A DNA stretch of 5,017 nt, from positions 1 to 5,017 of the forward strand of contig CAYJIU010000113.1 in NCBI GenBank assembly GCA_964370305.1, written 5' to 3'. This document shows, one piece after another, positions 1-5,017 of the stretch. The notes under the pieces are model-generated. The model worked only from the letters and a program-made list of their open reading frames with translations, was not told where the DNA came from and did no database searches. The stretch is from CAYJAD01 sp964370305 (GTDB taxonomy: Bacteria > Desulfobacterota > Desulfovibrionia > Desulfovibrionales > Desulfovibrionaceae). How positions within the stretch are numbered: the stretch's first letter is position 1; every line of letters begins with the position of its first letter. Made by a program: the position numbers and the translations under genes.

Positions 1-751
1 TAGCATCAGCACCCATAAGACGGAAGGTTGCACCAAGCTCACGAGCTTGCTTCATGATGATAGCACCTTCTGCAAAGTAAGCTGGCATGAAAACGATATC
101 AGGCTTTTTAGCAATAAGTTCAGTGAGTTGAGCTGTGAAATCTGTATCGCCTGAGCTATACTTCATTTCACTAACAATTTCACCACCAAGTTTGGTGAAT
201 GAACGCTTAAAGAAAGCACCAAGGCCAACAGCGTAGTCATTGGCAACGTCCATAAGGATGGCGGCTTTTTTGTAACCTAAGTTTTCATATGCATATTGTG
301 CTGCGCCAAGACCTTGATATGGGTCAATAAAGCAAGCACGGAAATAGTATTTTTTACCTTGAGTTACCAAGGGGCTGGTGCAGGAAGTTCCTACCACAGG
401 GGTTTTGGCTTTTTCAGCCACTTCACCACCGGCCATGGCTAATGATGAACCATAAGTGCCGATAATAGCATTAACTTTATCACGCTCTACTAAACGTTTT
501 ACAGCGTTTGCTGCTTCAACTTTATCAGACTTATTATCCACAACTACAAGCTCAACTGGACGGCCTAAGATGCTTGAAACTTGTTTGTTAGCAAGTTGAA
601 TACCTTCAAGCTCAAGTTGTCCACCAAAAGCATTTTGTCCGGTAAGGGGCAAGTAAACACCAATTTTGATGGGTTCAGCTGCAAGGGCTGGGGTAACGCT
701 AAAAGCCATTACAGCAAATACAAATAAAAATACGTACTTAGCAAATTTCAT
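1..751 (-). CDS. Branched-chain amino-acid-type ABC transporter substrate-binding protein, LivJ-like (3' end outside window)
   Basis: Translating the minus strand from the ATG at 751-749 gives 250 uninterrupted codons that run off the left edge, so the gene is partial only because of the window. Residues 1-24 form a Sec signal peptide (Lys2 and Lys5, a hydrophobic core, then PALA before AEP), so the mature protein should be periplasmic; there is no lipobox cysteine. The mature part reads as a type I periplasmic binding fold (Peripla_BP_6): GVYLPLTG at 31-38, the ligand-contacting stretch GTYGSSLAMA at 98-107, GTSCTSP at 121-127, FIDPYQG at 141-147, DYAVGLGAFF at 172-181 and DTDFTAQLT at 202-210. 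Such proteins capture Leu/Ile/Val or related ligands for a LivHMGF-type importer; the exact ligand cannot be read from sequence. Partner permease and ATPase genes may follow to the left of position 1, which is inference. A GAGGAG ribosome site 9 nt upstream supports the start. Codons such as GCT, GTT and CTT are frequent, consistent with high expression. Confidence 0.93.
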   Translation of the reverse strand, partial: MKFAKYVFLFVFAVMAFSVTPALAAEPIKIGVYLPLTGQNAFGGQLELEGIQLANKQVSSILGRPVELVVVDNKSDKVEAANAVKRLVERDKVNAIIGTYGSSLAMAGGEVAEKAKTPVVGTSCTSPLVTQGKKYYFRACFIDPYQGLGAAQYAYENLGYKKAAILMDVANDYAVGLGAFFKRSFTKLGGEIVSEMKYSSGDTDFTAQLTELIAKKPDIVFMPAYFAEGAIIMKQARELGATFRLMGADA

Positions 752-760
752 CCTCTTTTT

Positions 761-766
761 CTCCTC
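761..766 (-). promoter_or_regulatory. Ribosome binding site of the LivJ-like gene
   Basis: On the minus strand GAGGAG lies 9 nt before the ATG at 751. A second GAGG directly abuts the ATG and is too close to serve. The strong site decides this start, and the signal peptide follows immediately from it. Confidence 0.75.
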
Positions 767-804
767 TATTTTTGTTTTTATCACGAATGTGATGTGAGAC
801 GCAC

Positions 805-833
805 AACATACACATAAGCAAGGCATCTGGCAA
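805..833 (-). promoter_or_regulatory. Probable sigma70-type promoter of the LivJ-like gene
   Basis: On the minus strand TTGCCA (833-828, 5 of 6 matches to the -35 consensus) is followed by a 17-nt spacer and TATGTT (810-805, 4 of 6 matches to the -10 consensus). A start of transcription near 798 would give a leader of about 47 nt ending in the ribosome site. This argues that the transporter gene has its own promoter instead of depending on gltX read-through. The -35 box sits inside an imperfect inverted repeat (829-848). Prediction by eye only. Confidence 0.5.
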
Positions 834-859
834 TAAATTTATATGGCCCATGTCATGCC
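822..859. repeat. Nested imperfect inverted repeat between gltX and the LivJ-like gene
   Basis: The inner element at 829-848 has arms GGC/GCC, then ATA/TAT, then AA/TT, with single mismatched pairs between them; the perfect palindrome ATAAATTTAT lies at 833-842. The outer arms GGCAT (822-826) and ATGCC (855-859) are offset asymmetrically. It overlaps the -35 box of the downstream gene. No T-run follows in the direction of gltX transcription, so it is a poor intrinsic terminator and better viewed as a possible operator or a chance structure. Confidence 0.35.
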
Positions 860-894
860 CACCCACTATTCTAATTTCAAGGATTTTGACCAAC

Positions 895-2289
895 TCACTG
901 TGAACAAAAACGCTTCAAACGCGCAAGACTCTCATCCTTACCAAGAGTAGCCATGACCTCAGGCAAACTCGGCCCACCCATATACCCAAGTAATGCCACA
1001 CGCAAAGGCGGCCCCACTTGCTTAAATTTAAGCCCTTTTTCTTCCACAAAGCCATGAATAATGCCTTCAATTTTTTGTGGCTCAAAGTCATCACATTGCA
1101 CAAAATTATCCATAAGCTGTTCAATTAAAGCAGAACTTTCCACGCTATGAGTCTTTTTTAAAGCTGCATCATCATAATGTAAGTCTACGCTTTTGACCAA
1201 CATGGGCCGCAGAGCATTTGCTAGATCCACCAAGTTTGCGGCTCGCTCTCGAAATAGCCCCACCATGGTACATAGTGCTTGCGCGCCAACATCATCAAAG
1301 CCCAAAGCCTGCACAAAGGGCATAACCCTCTTTGTCACATCTTCAGCAGGCAAGGTGCGGATATAATGACCATTTAACCATTGTAACTTATCGGGATCAA
1401 AGGCAGAGGCGGCGGCATTTAAGTTGTTGCCATCAAAAAGTTTTATAAGCTCATCTTGCCCAAAAATTTCTTGATCGCCATGCGACCAGCCAAGGCGCAC
1501 CAGATAGTTCACCAAGGCTTCTGGCAACAAGCCATCTTGTTCATATTCAATGACAGCCCTTGCTCCGTGCCGCTTAGATAATTTTTGTCTATCTGGCCCC
1601 AAAATCATGGGGACATGCCCAAAGCGCGGCAAGGGTAAATTGAGCGCGTTATAAATTAATATCTGGCGTGGAGTATTGGAAACATGGTCATCACCTCGAA
1701 TTACATGACTAATTTCCATATCGTGGTCATCAACCACCACAGCCATATTATAGGTAGGCATGCCGTCGGAGCGGCGCACGATCATATCATCAAGTTCACC
1801 CACATCTACAGAAATAATGCCCTTGACCATATCATCAAAAATCACCTTGCCCGTAAGCGGGGCTTTGAGGCGTACACAATGACCAGACCCTGCTCCCACG
1901 TTTTTTTCACGACATTTACCATTATAGCGAGGCTTTAGGCCTTTGGCCTTAGCTTCTTCGCGCATGGCATCCACTTCTTCTGGAGTGCAAGAACACCAAT
2001 AGGCGTGGCCACTTTCAAGCATCATATCCACGTATTTATTGTATATTTCTGTTCGTGTGGTCTGGTAGATGGGTTCTTTATTCCAATCAAGCCCAAGCCA
2101 AGTCATGGATGCAAGGATTGAGTCGGTGTATTCTTGTTTTGAGCGTTCAAGGTCAGTATCCTCAATACGCAAAATGAATTCACCCCCAAAGTGACGAGCA
2201 AGCAGCCAGCAAAATATAGCCGTGCGGGCTCCGCCAATATGCAAATGTCCGGTGGGACTTGGCGCAAAACGTGTTATAACTTTTGACAT
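895..2289 (-). CDS. gltX: Glutamyl-tRNA synthetase
   Basis: This 464-residue cytoplasmic enzyme charges tRNA-Glu with glutamate using ATP, and its length is typical for bacterial GluRS. It is a class I synthetase: the N-terminal FAPSPTGHLHIGG (8-20) contains the HIGH signature, RIEDTD at 41-46 is the usual motif after the first Rossmann strand, VIRGDDH (196-202) and KLSKRHGA (236-243, the KMSKS loop) complete the catalytic core. The zinc-finger-like SWIM region shows C99, C101, Y122 and C126, but the position of the fourth ligand His (C-x-H in E. coli) is E128. The C-terminal all-helical half (from about residue 310) is the anticodon-binding domain, ending in KFKQVGPPLRVALLG (421-435) as in many GluRS. 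Whether it is discriminating, or also charges tRNA-Gln for GatCAB amidation, cannot be decided here. The start is supported by AGGTGA 3 nt before the ATG (AGG is 6 nt away). It is divergent from panD and 143 bp upstream of the LivJ-like gene. Confidence 0.98.
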   Translation of the reverse strand: MSKVITRFAPSPTGHLHIGGARTAIFCWLLARHFGGEFILRIEDTDLERSKQEYTDSILASMTWLGLDWNKEPIYQTTRTEIYNKYVDMMLESGHAYWCSCTPEEVDAMREEAKAKGLKPRYNGKCREKNVGAGSGHCVRLKAPLTGKVIFDDMVKGIISVDVGELDDMIVRRSDGMPTYNMAVVVDDHDMEISHVIRGDDHVSNTPRQILIYNALNLPLPRFGHVPMILGPDRQKLSKRHGARAVIEYEQDGLLPEALVNYLVRLGWSHGDQEIFGQDELIKLFDGNNLNAAASAFDPDKLQWLNGHYIRTLPAEDVTKRVMPFVQALGFDDVGAQALCTMVGLFRERAANLVDLANALRPMLVKSVDLHYDDAALKKTHSVESSALIEQLMDNFVQCDDFEPQKIEGIIHGFVEEKGLKFKQVGPPLRVALLGYMGGPSLPEVMATLGKDESLARLKRFCSQ

Positions 2290-2292
2290 AAA

Positions 2293-2298
2293 TCACCT
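2293..2298 (-). promoter_or_regulatory. Ribosome binding site of gltX
   Basis: AGGTGA on the minus strand, with the AGG core 6 nt before the ATG at 2289, fixes the gltX start and agrees with the family N-terminus (FAPSPTG beginning at residue 8). Confidence 0.7.
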
Positions 2299-2324
2299 AT
2301 TTTTAATTTTGAAATAGCTTGCAA

Positions 2325-2353
2325 TGTCTATGCGAGCTTAAGACATAAGTCAA
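2325..2353 (-). promoter_or_regulatory. Candidate gltX promoter
   Basis: On the minus strand TTGACT (2353-2348, 5 of 6 to the -35 consensus) is followed by 17 nt and TAGACA (2330-2325, only 3 of 6 to the -10 consensus). The expected start of transcription near 2318 would give a short leader of about 29 nt. The -10 element is weak, so this is a moderate call. An inverted repeat ATGTCT/AGACAT (2324-2346) spans the -10 box and spacer. Confidence 0.4.
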
Positions 2354-2408
2354 GGAGAAAGGGGATTTGAATTTATTACCTACAAAAACGGTATACATTC
2401 TCTTTACA

Positions 2409-2414
2409 TATAAT
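2409..2414 (+). promoter_or_regulatory. Candidate -10 element of panD
   Basis: A perfect TATAAT lies 48 nt before the panD ATG. No recognisable -35 box sits 16-19 nt upstream, so the promoter may rely on an activator, or the match may be chance in AT-rich DNA. The alternative is TTTACA (2403-2408), a 15-nt spacer and TATACA (2424-2429). Two copies of GTATACA flank the TATAAT (2391-2397 and 2423-2429). Confidence 0.35.
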
Positions 2415-2450
2415 CCCAAAAAGTATACAGATGCCAAAAAATAAACGTTG

Positions 2451-2455
2451 TAAGG
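2451..2455 (+). promoter_or_regulatory. Ribosome binding site of panD
   Basis: TAAGG lies 7 nt before the ATG at 2463, a good spacing. It supports an N-terminus starting MIKI, which aligns with the conserved PanD start MIRT; processing chemistry depends on the conserved residues just after it. Confidence 0.6.
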
Positions 2456-2462
2456 CTGAAAA

Positions 2463-2888
2463 ATGATTAAAATTATTCGTGCAAAATTACACGGTATTCA
2501 CGTGACCGACAGTTCACTAAACTATCAAGGTTCCATCACCCTTGACCCTCTGCATTGCAAAAAGGCTGGAATATATCCCCTTGAATTTGTAGAAATTTGG
2601 AATAAATCCAATGGCTCACGCATCTCAACCTATGTAATATTTGGGGAAGCTGGCTCCAATTGTTGCGTATTAAATGGGGCAGCTGCAAGACATTGCCAAG
2701 TGGGTGATGAAATAATCATCGGTGCGTCAGAGTTTGTTAACTCCCCAGAAGATATATGCAAAATCAAGCCATCGGTGCTCACTTTTAACAAGGATAATAG
2801 CATAGCCTCCATTTTACGCTACGATGCTTATAAGGATGACAACATGGATTTTCAATTTAGAATTTTAAACCTCGAAGATGGTGAATAG
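2463..2888 (+). CDS. panD: Aspartate 1-decarboxylase proenzyme
   Basis: The enzyme decarboxylates L-aspartate to beta-alanine, the building block that PanC joins to pantoate in pantothenate and CoA synthesis. It is a pyruvoyl enzyme, made as a proenzyme that cleaves itself at Gly-Ser to give a beta chain and an alpha chain with an N-terminal pyruvoyl group. Visible residues match E. coli PanD with an offset of one: K8, H10, Y21, the cleavage pair G23-S24 (YQGS), W46-N47, R53, the STY triad 55-57, and NGAAA at 71-75, followed by VGDEIIIGAS (80-89). The core ends near residue 110. The protein is 141 residues against 126 in E. coli, and the extra residues form an acidic, unrecognised C-terminal tail. 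TAAGG at 2451-2455, 7 nt before the ATG, supports the start. It stands alone on the plus strand, divergent from gltX and convergent with uvrC; panB and panC are not in the window. Confidence is high from the motif string. Confidence 0.96.
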   Translation: MIKIIRAKLHGIHVTDSSLNYQGSITLDPLHCKKAGIYPLEFVEIWNKSNGSRISTYVIFGEAGSNCCVLNGAAARHCQVGDEIIIGASEFVNSPEDICKIKPSVLTFNKDNSIASILRYDAYKDDNMDFQFRILNLEDGE

Positions 2889-2901
2889 AAACTTTATACA
2901 A

Positions 2902-2925
2902 TTTTAAGCCTTTGCACAGGCAAAA
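2902..2925. terminator. Weak hairpin in the panD/uvrC convergent gap
   Basis: GCCT (2908-2911) pairs with AGGC (2918-2921) around a 6-nt loop, and TTTT (2902-2905) can pair with AAAA (2922-2925) across a 2-nt bulge. It lies between the 3' ends of two converging genes, where a bidirectional terminator would be expected. The stem is short and neither strand has a clean T-run after it (TTAAAATT on the minus side, AAAAC on the plus side), so it may be inefficient or coincidental. The rest of 2926-2996 is AT-rich with nothing recognisable. Confidence 0.25.
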
Positions 2926-2996
2926 CTTGGACAAAAAATAATTCTACAATTTTTATGAGAAATTTTTATTTAAAAACAGTGTACAGAGGTCTCAAT

Positions 2997-4820
2997 TTAT
3001 AGTTTTTGCAATTTTTCGCGCAAGGTCTTGGCTTTTATCTTACCAATACCGGGAATTTTTTGTAAATCAGCTTCAGAGGCTTTGCGCATTTCATCAATAC
3101 TTGAAAAATGCTCCCACAAAAGCTTGGCTGTGGCCATGCCCACACCGGAAATGCGCATAAGTTCACTGGATAATGCCGCCCCACTCCTTGCTTTACGATG
3201 CCGCCCAAGAGCAAAATTATGTGTGCAATCACGTATATACTGTAAAAAAAGCAACTCCGGCGACCCTTCACGTAAAGGTAAGGGATTGCTACGCTCAGGT
3301 AGAAATATGCGATCACTCACATTGCCAGCTCGCCTATCGGCCCGCCCATCATCATGGCGCGCCTTGGCAATGGATGCAAGAGCAAAAAGCCCGTCTTGCC
3401 CGGCCTCCTTCAAGGCTCGACCAACTGCACTTAACTGCCCCTTACCGCCGTCAATAAGCAATAAATCAGGCCACGGTGGGCCAGATTCCAAACGCCGCAA
3501 AACCCATGCCGCAAGCGTTGCGTAATCATCGCCGTCACTGTCGGGCATGGCATAATTGCGATAAGCCGACTTTTGCGCCTTACCATCCTCAAAAACCACC
3601 ATACCCACACGAGTTTGCTTGCCAGAAGTATGCGAAACATCAACACATTCAATACGATGAGGAGCATAGGTTAAATGCAAGGCCTTGGCTAAACGCTCAT
3701 CCATAGGCTGCTCTTTGCGGCGCATACCTTCCTCACGGGCATTGGCTGAGGCCATATCCACAAGGCTATTTTCCTCTGCACTGCGGGGCGCAACTATACG
3801 CACCAAACCACCACGGATATCGGTAAGGCTTTGAGCAAGCGTTGCCAGCATATGCCCATCGTCTTCATTTGCAGGCAGCCATGGCAGGATAATGCGTGCT
3901 GGTGGGGTTATGGCTCCGTAAAATTGAGCCAAAAAAGACAACATTAACTCCGGACTATCATCAAAATCAAGCCCGCTCCAAAAATATGTACGCCCATCCA
4001 TGAGCAGCCCCTCACGCACAAATAATATGCCAAGAGCCATGCCCCTTTCCGCCGCGTGCAGACCAATAACATCCATATCTCCACCGCTTGGCAAGACGGC
4101 AGATTGTCGCTCCACAGTGCGCCTAACCGCCTGTACCTGATCACGCAAAATCGCCGCCCGTTCAAACTCTAACGCATCGGAAGCTATAAGCATTTCTTCT
4201 TGCAGCTCATGCAATAAACTACCAGTGCGCCCAGAAAGCACATCTACAACCTTTTGCACATTTTTAGCATAATCTTCTGCTGTAATTAAATGCATACAAG
4301 GTGCTGGGCATTGCCCCATGAAATGGTACAAACAAGCTCTGGTGCGGTTTTTCATGGCACGATCTGTACAACGACGCAAGGCAAAAGCCTTATGCAATAA
4401 CTTCCAAGTTTCTCGGGCAGCAGTGGCTGAGGTAAAGGGCCCAAAATACCAAGCCTTATCCCGTCTGGCACTGCGTACAATCTCCAAACGCGGAAAATCA
4501 TGCTTACGCGAAATCTTAAATAATACATACTGCTTATCATCACGAAGGACAATATTATAATGCGGACGATGCTTCTTGATAAGACTTGCTTCAAGGAGCA
4601 AGGCTTCCTTTTCGGTATTGGTGGAAAGAGTGTCCACCGATGTGGCGTGACGCAACATGGCTTGCGTTTTAAGCGGCAAACCATCCTCACGAAAATACGA
4701 TAGTAAACGCTTACGCAAAACACGAGCCTTGCCCACGTATAAAATACGCCCTTGCGCATTTTTAAATAAATATACACCTGGTGTTACGGGGATAGTCTTT
4801 GCTTCTGGTCGCTGCATCAT
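2997..4820 (-). CDS. uvrC: Excinuclease ABC subunit C
   Basis: UvrC makes both incisions beside a lesion held by UvrB in nucleotide excision repair. All expected domains are present in 607 residues, a usual length. The GIY-YIG nuclease for the 3' cut covers about 12-90 (GVY 15-17, YVG 28-30, R38, E77, N89). Cysteines C151, C163, C171 and C175 have the same spacing as the [4Fe-4S] ligands of E. coli UvrC. The UVR motif that contacts UvrB is at 203-238. The RNase H-like nuclease for the 5' cut shows D394 (CVDVSH), D457 (LIDGGKGQ) and H534, matching the DDH catalytic set. Tandem helix-hairpin-helix motifs close the protein (ISGVG 557-561 and IPGIG 589-593 to the end). The residue usually acidic two before H534 is C532. 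Two adjacent ATG codons begin the frame: GAGG lies 1 nt from the first and 4 nt from the second (4817), so the shorter 606-residue form may be the real one. It converges on panD and is divergent from the tRNA-Ala gene. Confidence 0.98.
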   Translation of the reverse strand: MMQRPEAKTIPVTPGVYLFKNAQGRILYVGKARVLRKRLLSYFREDGLPLKTQAMLRHATSVDTLSTNTEKEALLLEASLIKKHRPHYNIVLRDDKQYVLFKISRKHDFPRLEIVRSARRDKAWYFGPFTSATAARETWKLLHKAFALRRCTDRAMKNRTRACLYHFMGQCPAPCMHLITAEDYAKNVQKVVDVLSGRTGSLLHELQEEMLIASDALEFERAAILRDQVQAVRRTVERQSAVLPSGGDMDVIGLHAAERGMALGILFVREGLLMDGRTYFWSGLDFDDSPELMLSFLAQFYGAITPPARIILPWLPANEDDGHMLATLAQSLTDIRGGLVRIVAPRSAEENSLVDMASANAREEGMRRKEQPMDERLAKALHLTYAPHRIECVDVSHTSGKQTRVGMVVFEDGKAQKSAYRNYAMPDSDGDDYATLAAWVLRRLESGPPWPDLLLIDGGKGQLSAVGRALKEAGQDGLFALASIAKARHDDGRADRRAGNVSDRIFLPERSNPLPLREGSPELLFLQYIRDCTHNFALGRHRKARSGAALSSELMRISGVGMATAKLLWEHFSSIDEMRKASEADLQKIPGIGKIKAKTLREKLQKL

Positions 4821-4878
4821 GCCTCATATTTAGCCATATCCACACATAACCGCAAGTAAAATCACCTAGGCTTCGTAC

Positions 4879-4906
4879 TCTGTATCACCACTGGCCAAAA
4901 TCAAAA
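4879..4906 (-). promoter_or_regulatory. Tentative uvrC promoter
   Basis: On the minus strand TACAGA (4884-4879) is preceded directly by TGA, giving an extended -10 (TGnTAnnnn) pattern; TTTTGA (4906-4901) lies 16 nt upstream as a poor -35 box. The leader would be about 50 nt. I see no LexA (SOS) box in 4821-4975. Evidence is thin and the match may be chance. Confidence 0.22.
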
Positions 4907-4931
4907 AAAATCCCTTCAGCAAAATTTCCTC

Positions 4932-4961
4932 TTGACAAAGTACCCCACCCTAGGGCAAATT
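4932..4961 (+). promoter_or_regulatory. Probable promoter region of the tRNA-Ala gene
   Basis: A consensus TTGACA (4932-4937) lies 38 nt before the mature tRNA 5' end, the right distance for a stable-RNA promoter. The -10 region is not canonical: GCAAAT (17-nt spacer) or CAAATT (18-nt spacer) each match only 3 of 6. The spacer is rich in C and G (ACCCCACCCTAGGG), and the -10 region lies inside an inverted repeat (4952-4966). Confidence 0.45.
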
Positions 4962-4966
4962 GCCCT
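4952..4966. repeat. Perfect inverted repeat AGGGCAA-A-TTGCCCT before tRNA-Ala
   Basis: Two 7-bp arms flank a single central base. It overlaps the expected -10 region of the tRNA promoter and ends 9 nt before the tRNA. A second palindrome, CCCTAGGG (4948-4955), overlaps its left side. As RNA it could fold as AGGGC/GCCCT with a 5-nt loop followed by TT, but its place at the promoter makes a DNA site more plausible than a terminator. Confidence 0.5.
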
Positions 4967-4975
4967 TTCAACAAC

Positions 4976-5017
<42 letters not shown>

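Noticed and set aside
1..751. Idea that the window holds an undescribed defence or mobile system
   Set aside because: All sizeable frames are accounted for by a transporter binding protein, gltX, panD and uvrC, and the gaps between them are short with only promoter-scale features.
781..792. TCAC-GAAT-GTGA inverted repeat in the leader of the LivJ-like gene, considered as a CRP/FNR-type site
   Set aside because: The 4-nt spacer and position downstream of the likely transcription start do not fit the TGTGA-N6-TCACA or TTGAT-N4-ATCAA consensus; four-base arms are easily found by chance.
1684..1938. Open frame of 84 codons opposite gltX
   Set aside because: It is antisense to the conserved catalytic core of gltX; the His- and Ile-rich product is typical of a shadow frame.
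2630..2812. Open frame of 60 codons opposite panD
   Set aside because: It is antisense to the conserved panD core and has no ribosome site or domain of note.
2930..2996. AT-rich stretch between panD and uvrC, considered as a small gene, riboswitch or attachment site
   Set aside because: No open frame with a ribosome site, no stable hairpin and no repeated flank is visible; it looks like plain intergenic DNA.
3028..3525. Open frame of 165 codons on the plus strand opposite the 3' part of uvrC
   Set aside because: It lies wholly antisense to well-conserved uvrC codons, has no recognisable domain, and is explained by codon bias of the real gene. The same holds for the shorter frames at 3173-3457, 3476-3706 and 4318-4560.
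4352..4777. Open frame of 141 codons on the minus strand in another frame of uvrC
   Set aside because: It overlaps the GIY-YIG and cysteine-cluster coding region of uvrC in a shifted frame and its translation shows no family resemblance.

Overview
The window looks like an ordinary chromosomal stretch of a bacterium, most likely a moderate-GC member of the Desulfovibrionaceae (Desulfobacterota). That placement rests on my recollection of how UvrC and branched-chain amino-acid binding proteins of that family read, not on a search. All four protein genes are housekeeping or transport genes with intact reading frames and conserved active-site residues. I see no insertion sequence, phage gene, CRISPR array, toxin-antitoxin pair or other mobile or defence system.

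Layout from left to right. Positions 1-751 (minus strand) hold the first 250 codons of a secreted LivJ-type substrate-binding protein, whose 3' part lies outside the window. Positions 752-894 hold its leader and a good sigma70-like promoter, overlapped by an imperfect inverted repeat. Positions 895-2289 (minus) encode glutamyl-tRNA synthetase (gltX). The 173-bp gap 2290-2462 carries divergent promoter signals for gltX and for panD (2463-2888, plus), the aspartate 1-decarboxylase that makes beta-alanine for pantothenate and CoA. panD converges on uvrC (2997-4820, minus), the incision subunit of nucleotide excision repair; the AT-rich gap 2889-2996 holds only a weak hairpin. Upstream of uvrC and divergent from it, a tRNA-Ala gene with anticodon GGC starts at 4976 and is cut by the window end. 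A consensus -35 box and a perfect 7-bp-arm inverted repeat lie just in front of it.

The genes do not form one functional pathway. Each appears to have its own promoter, and the strand changes (minus, minus, plus, minus, plus) argue against a common operon. gltX and livJ share a strand but are separated by 143 bp with a promoter for livJ.

The points worth a second look are modest: inverted or direct repeats at the promoters of livJ, gltX, panD and the tRNA, a C-terminal extension on PanD, a substituted fourth zinc-ligand position in GltX, a cysteine in a usually acidic position next to the UvrC catalytic histidine, and a tandem ATG that leaves the UvrC start uncertain. I found nothing that supports a previously undescribed system.
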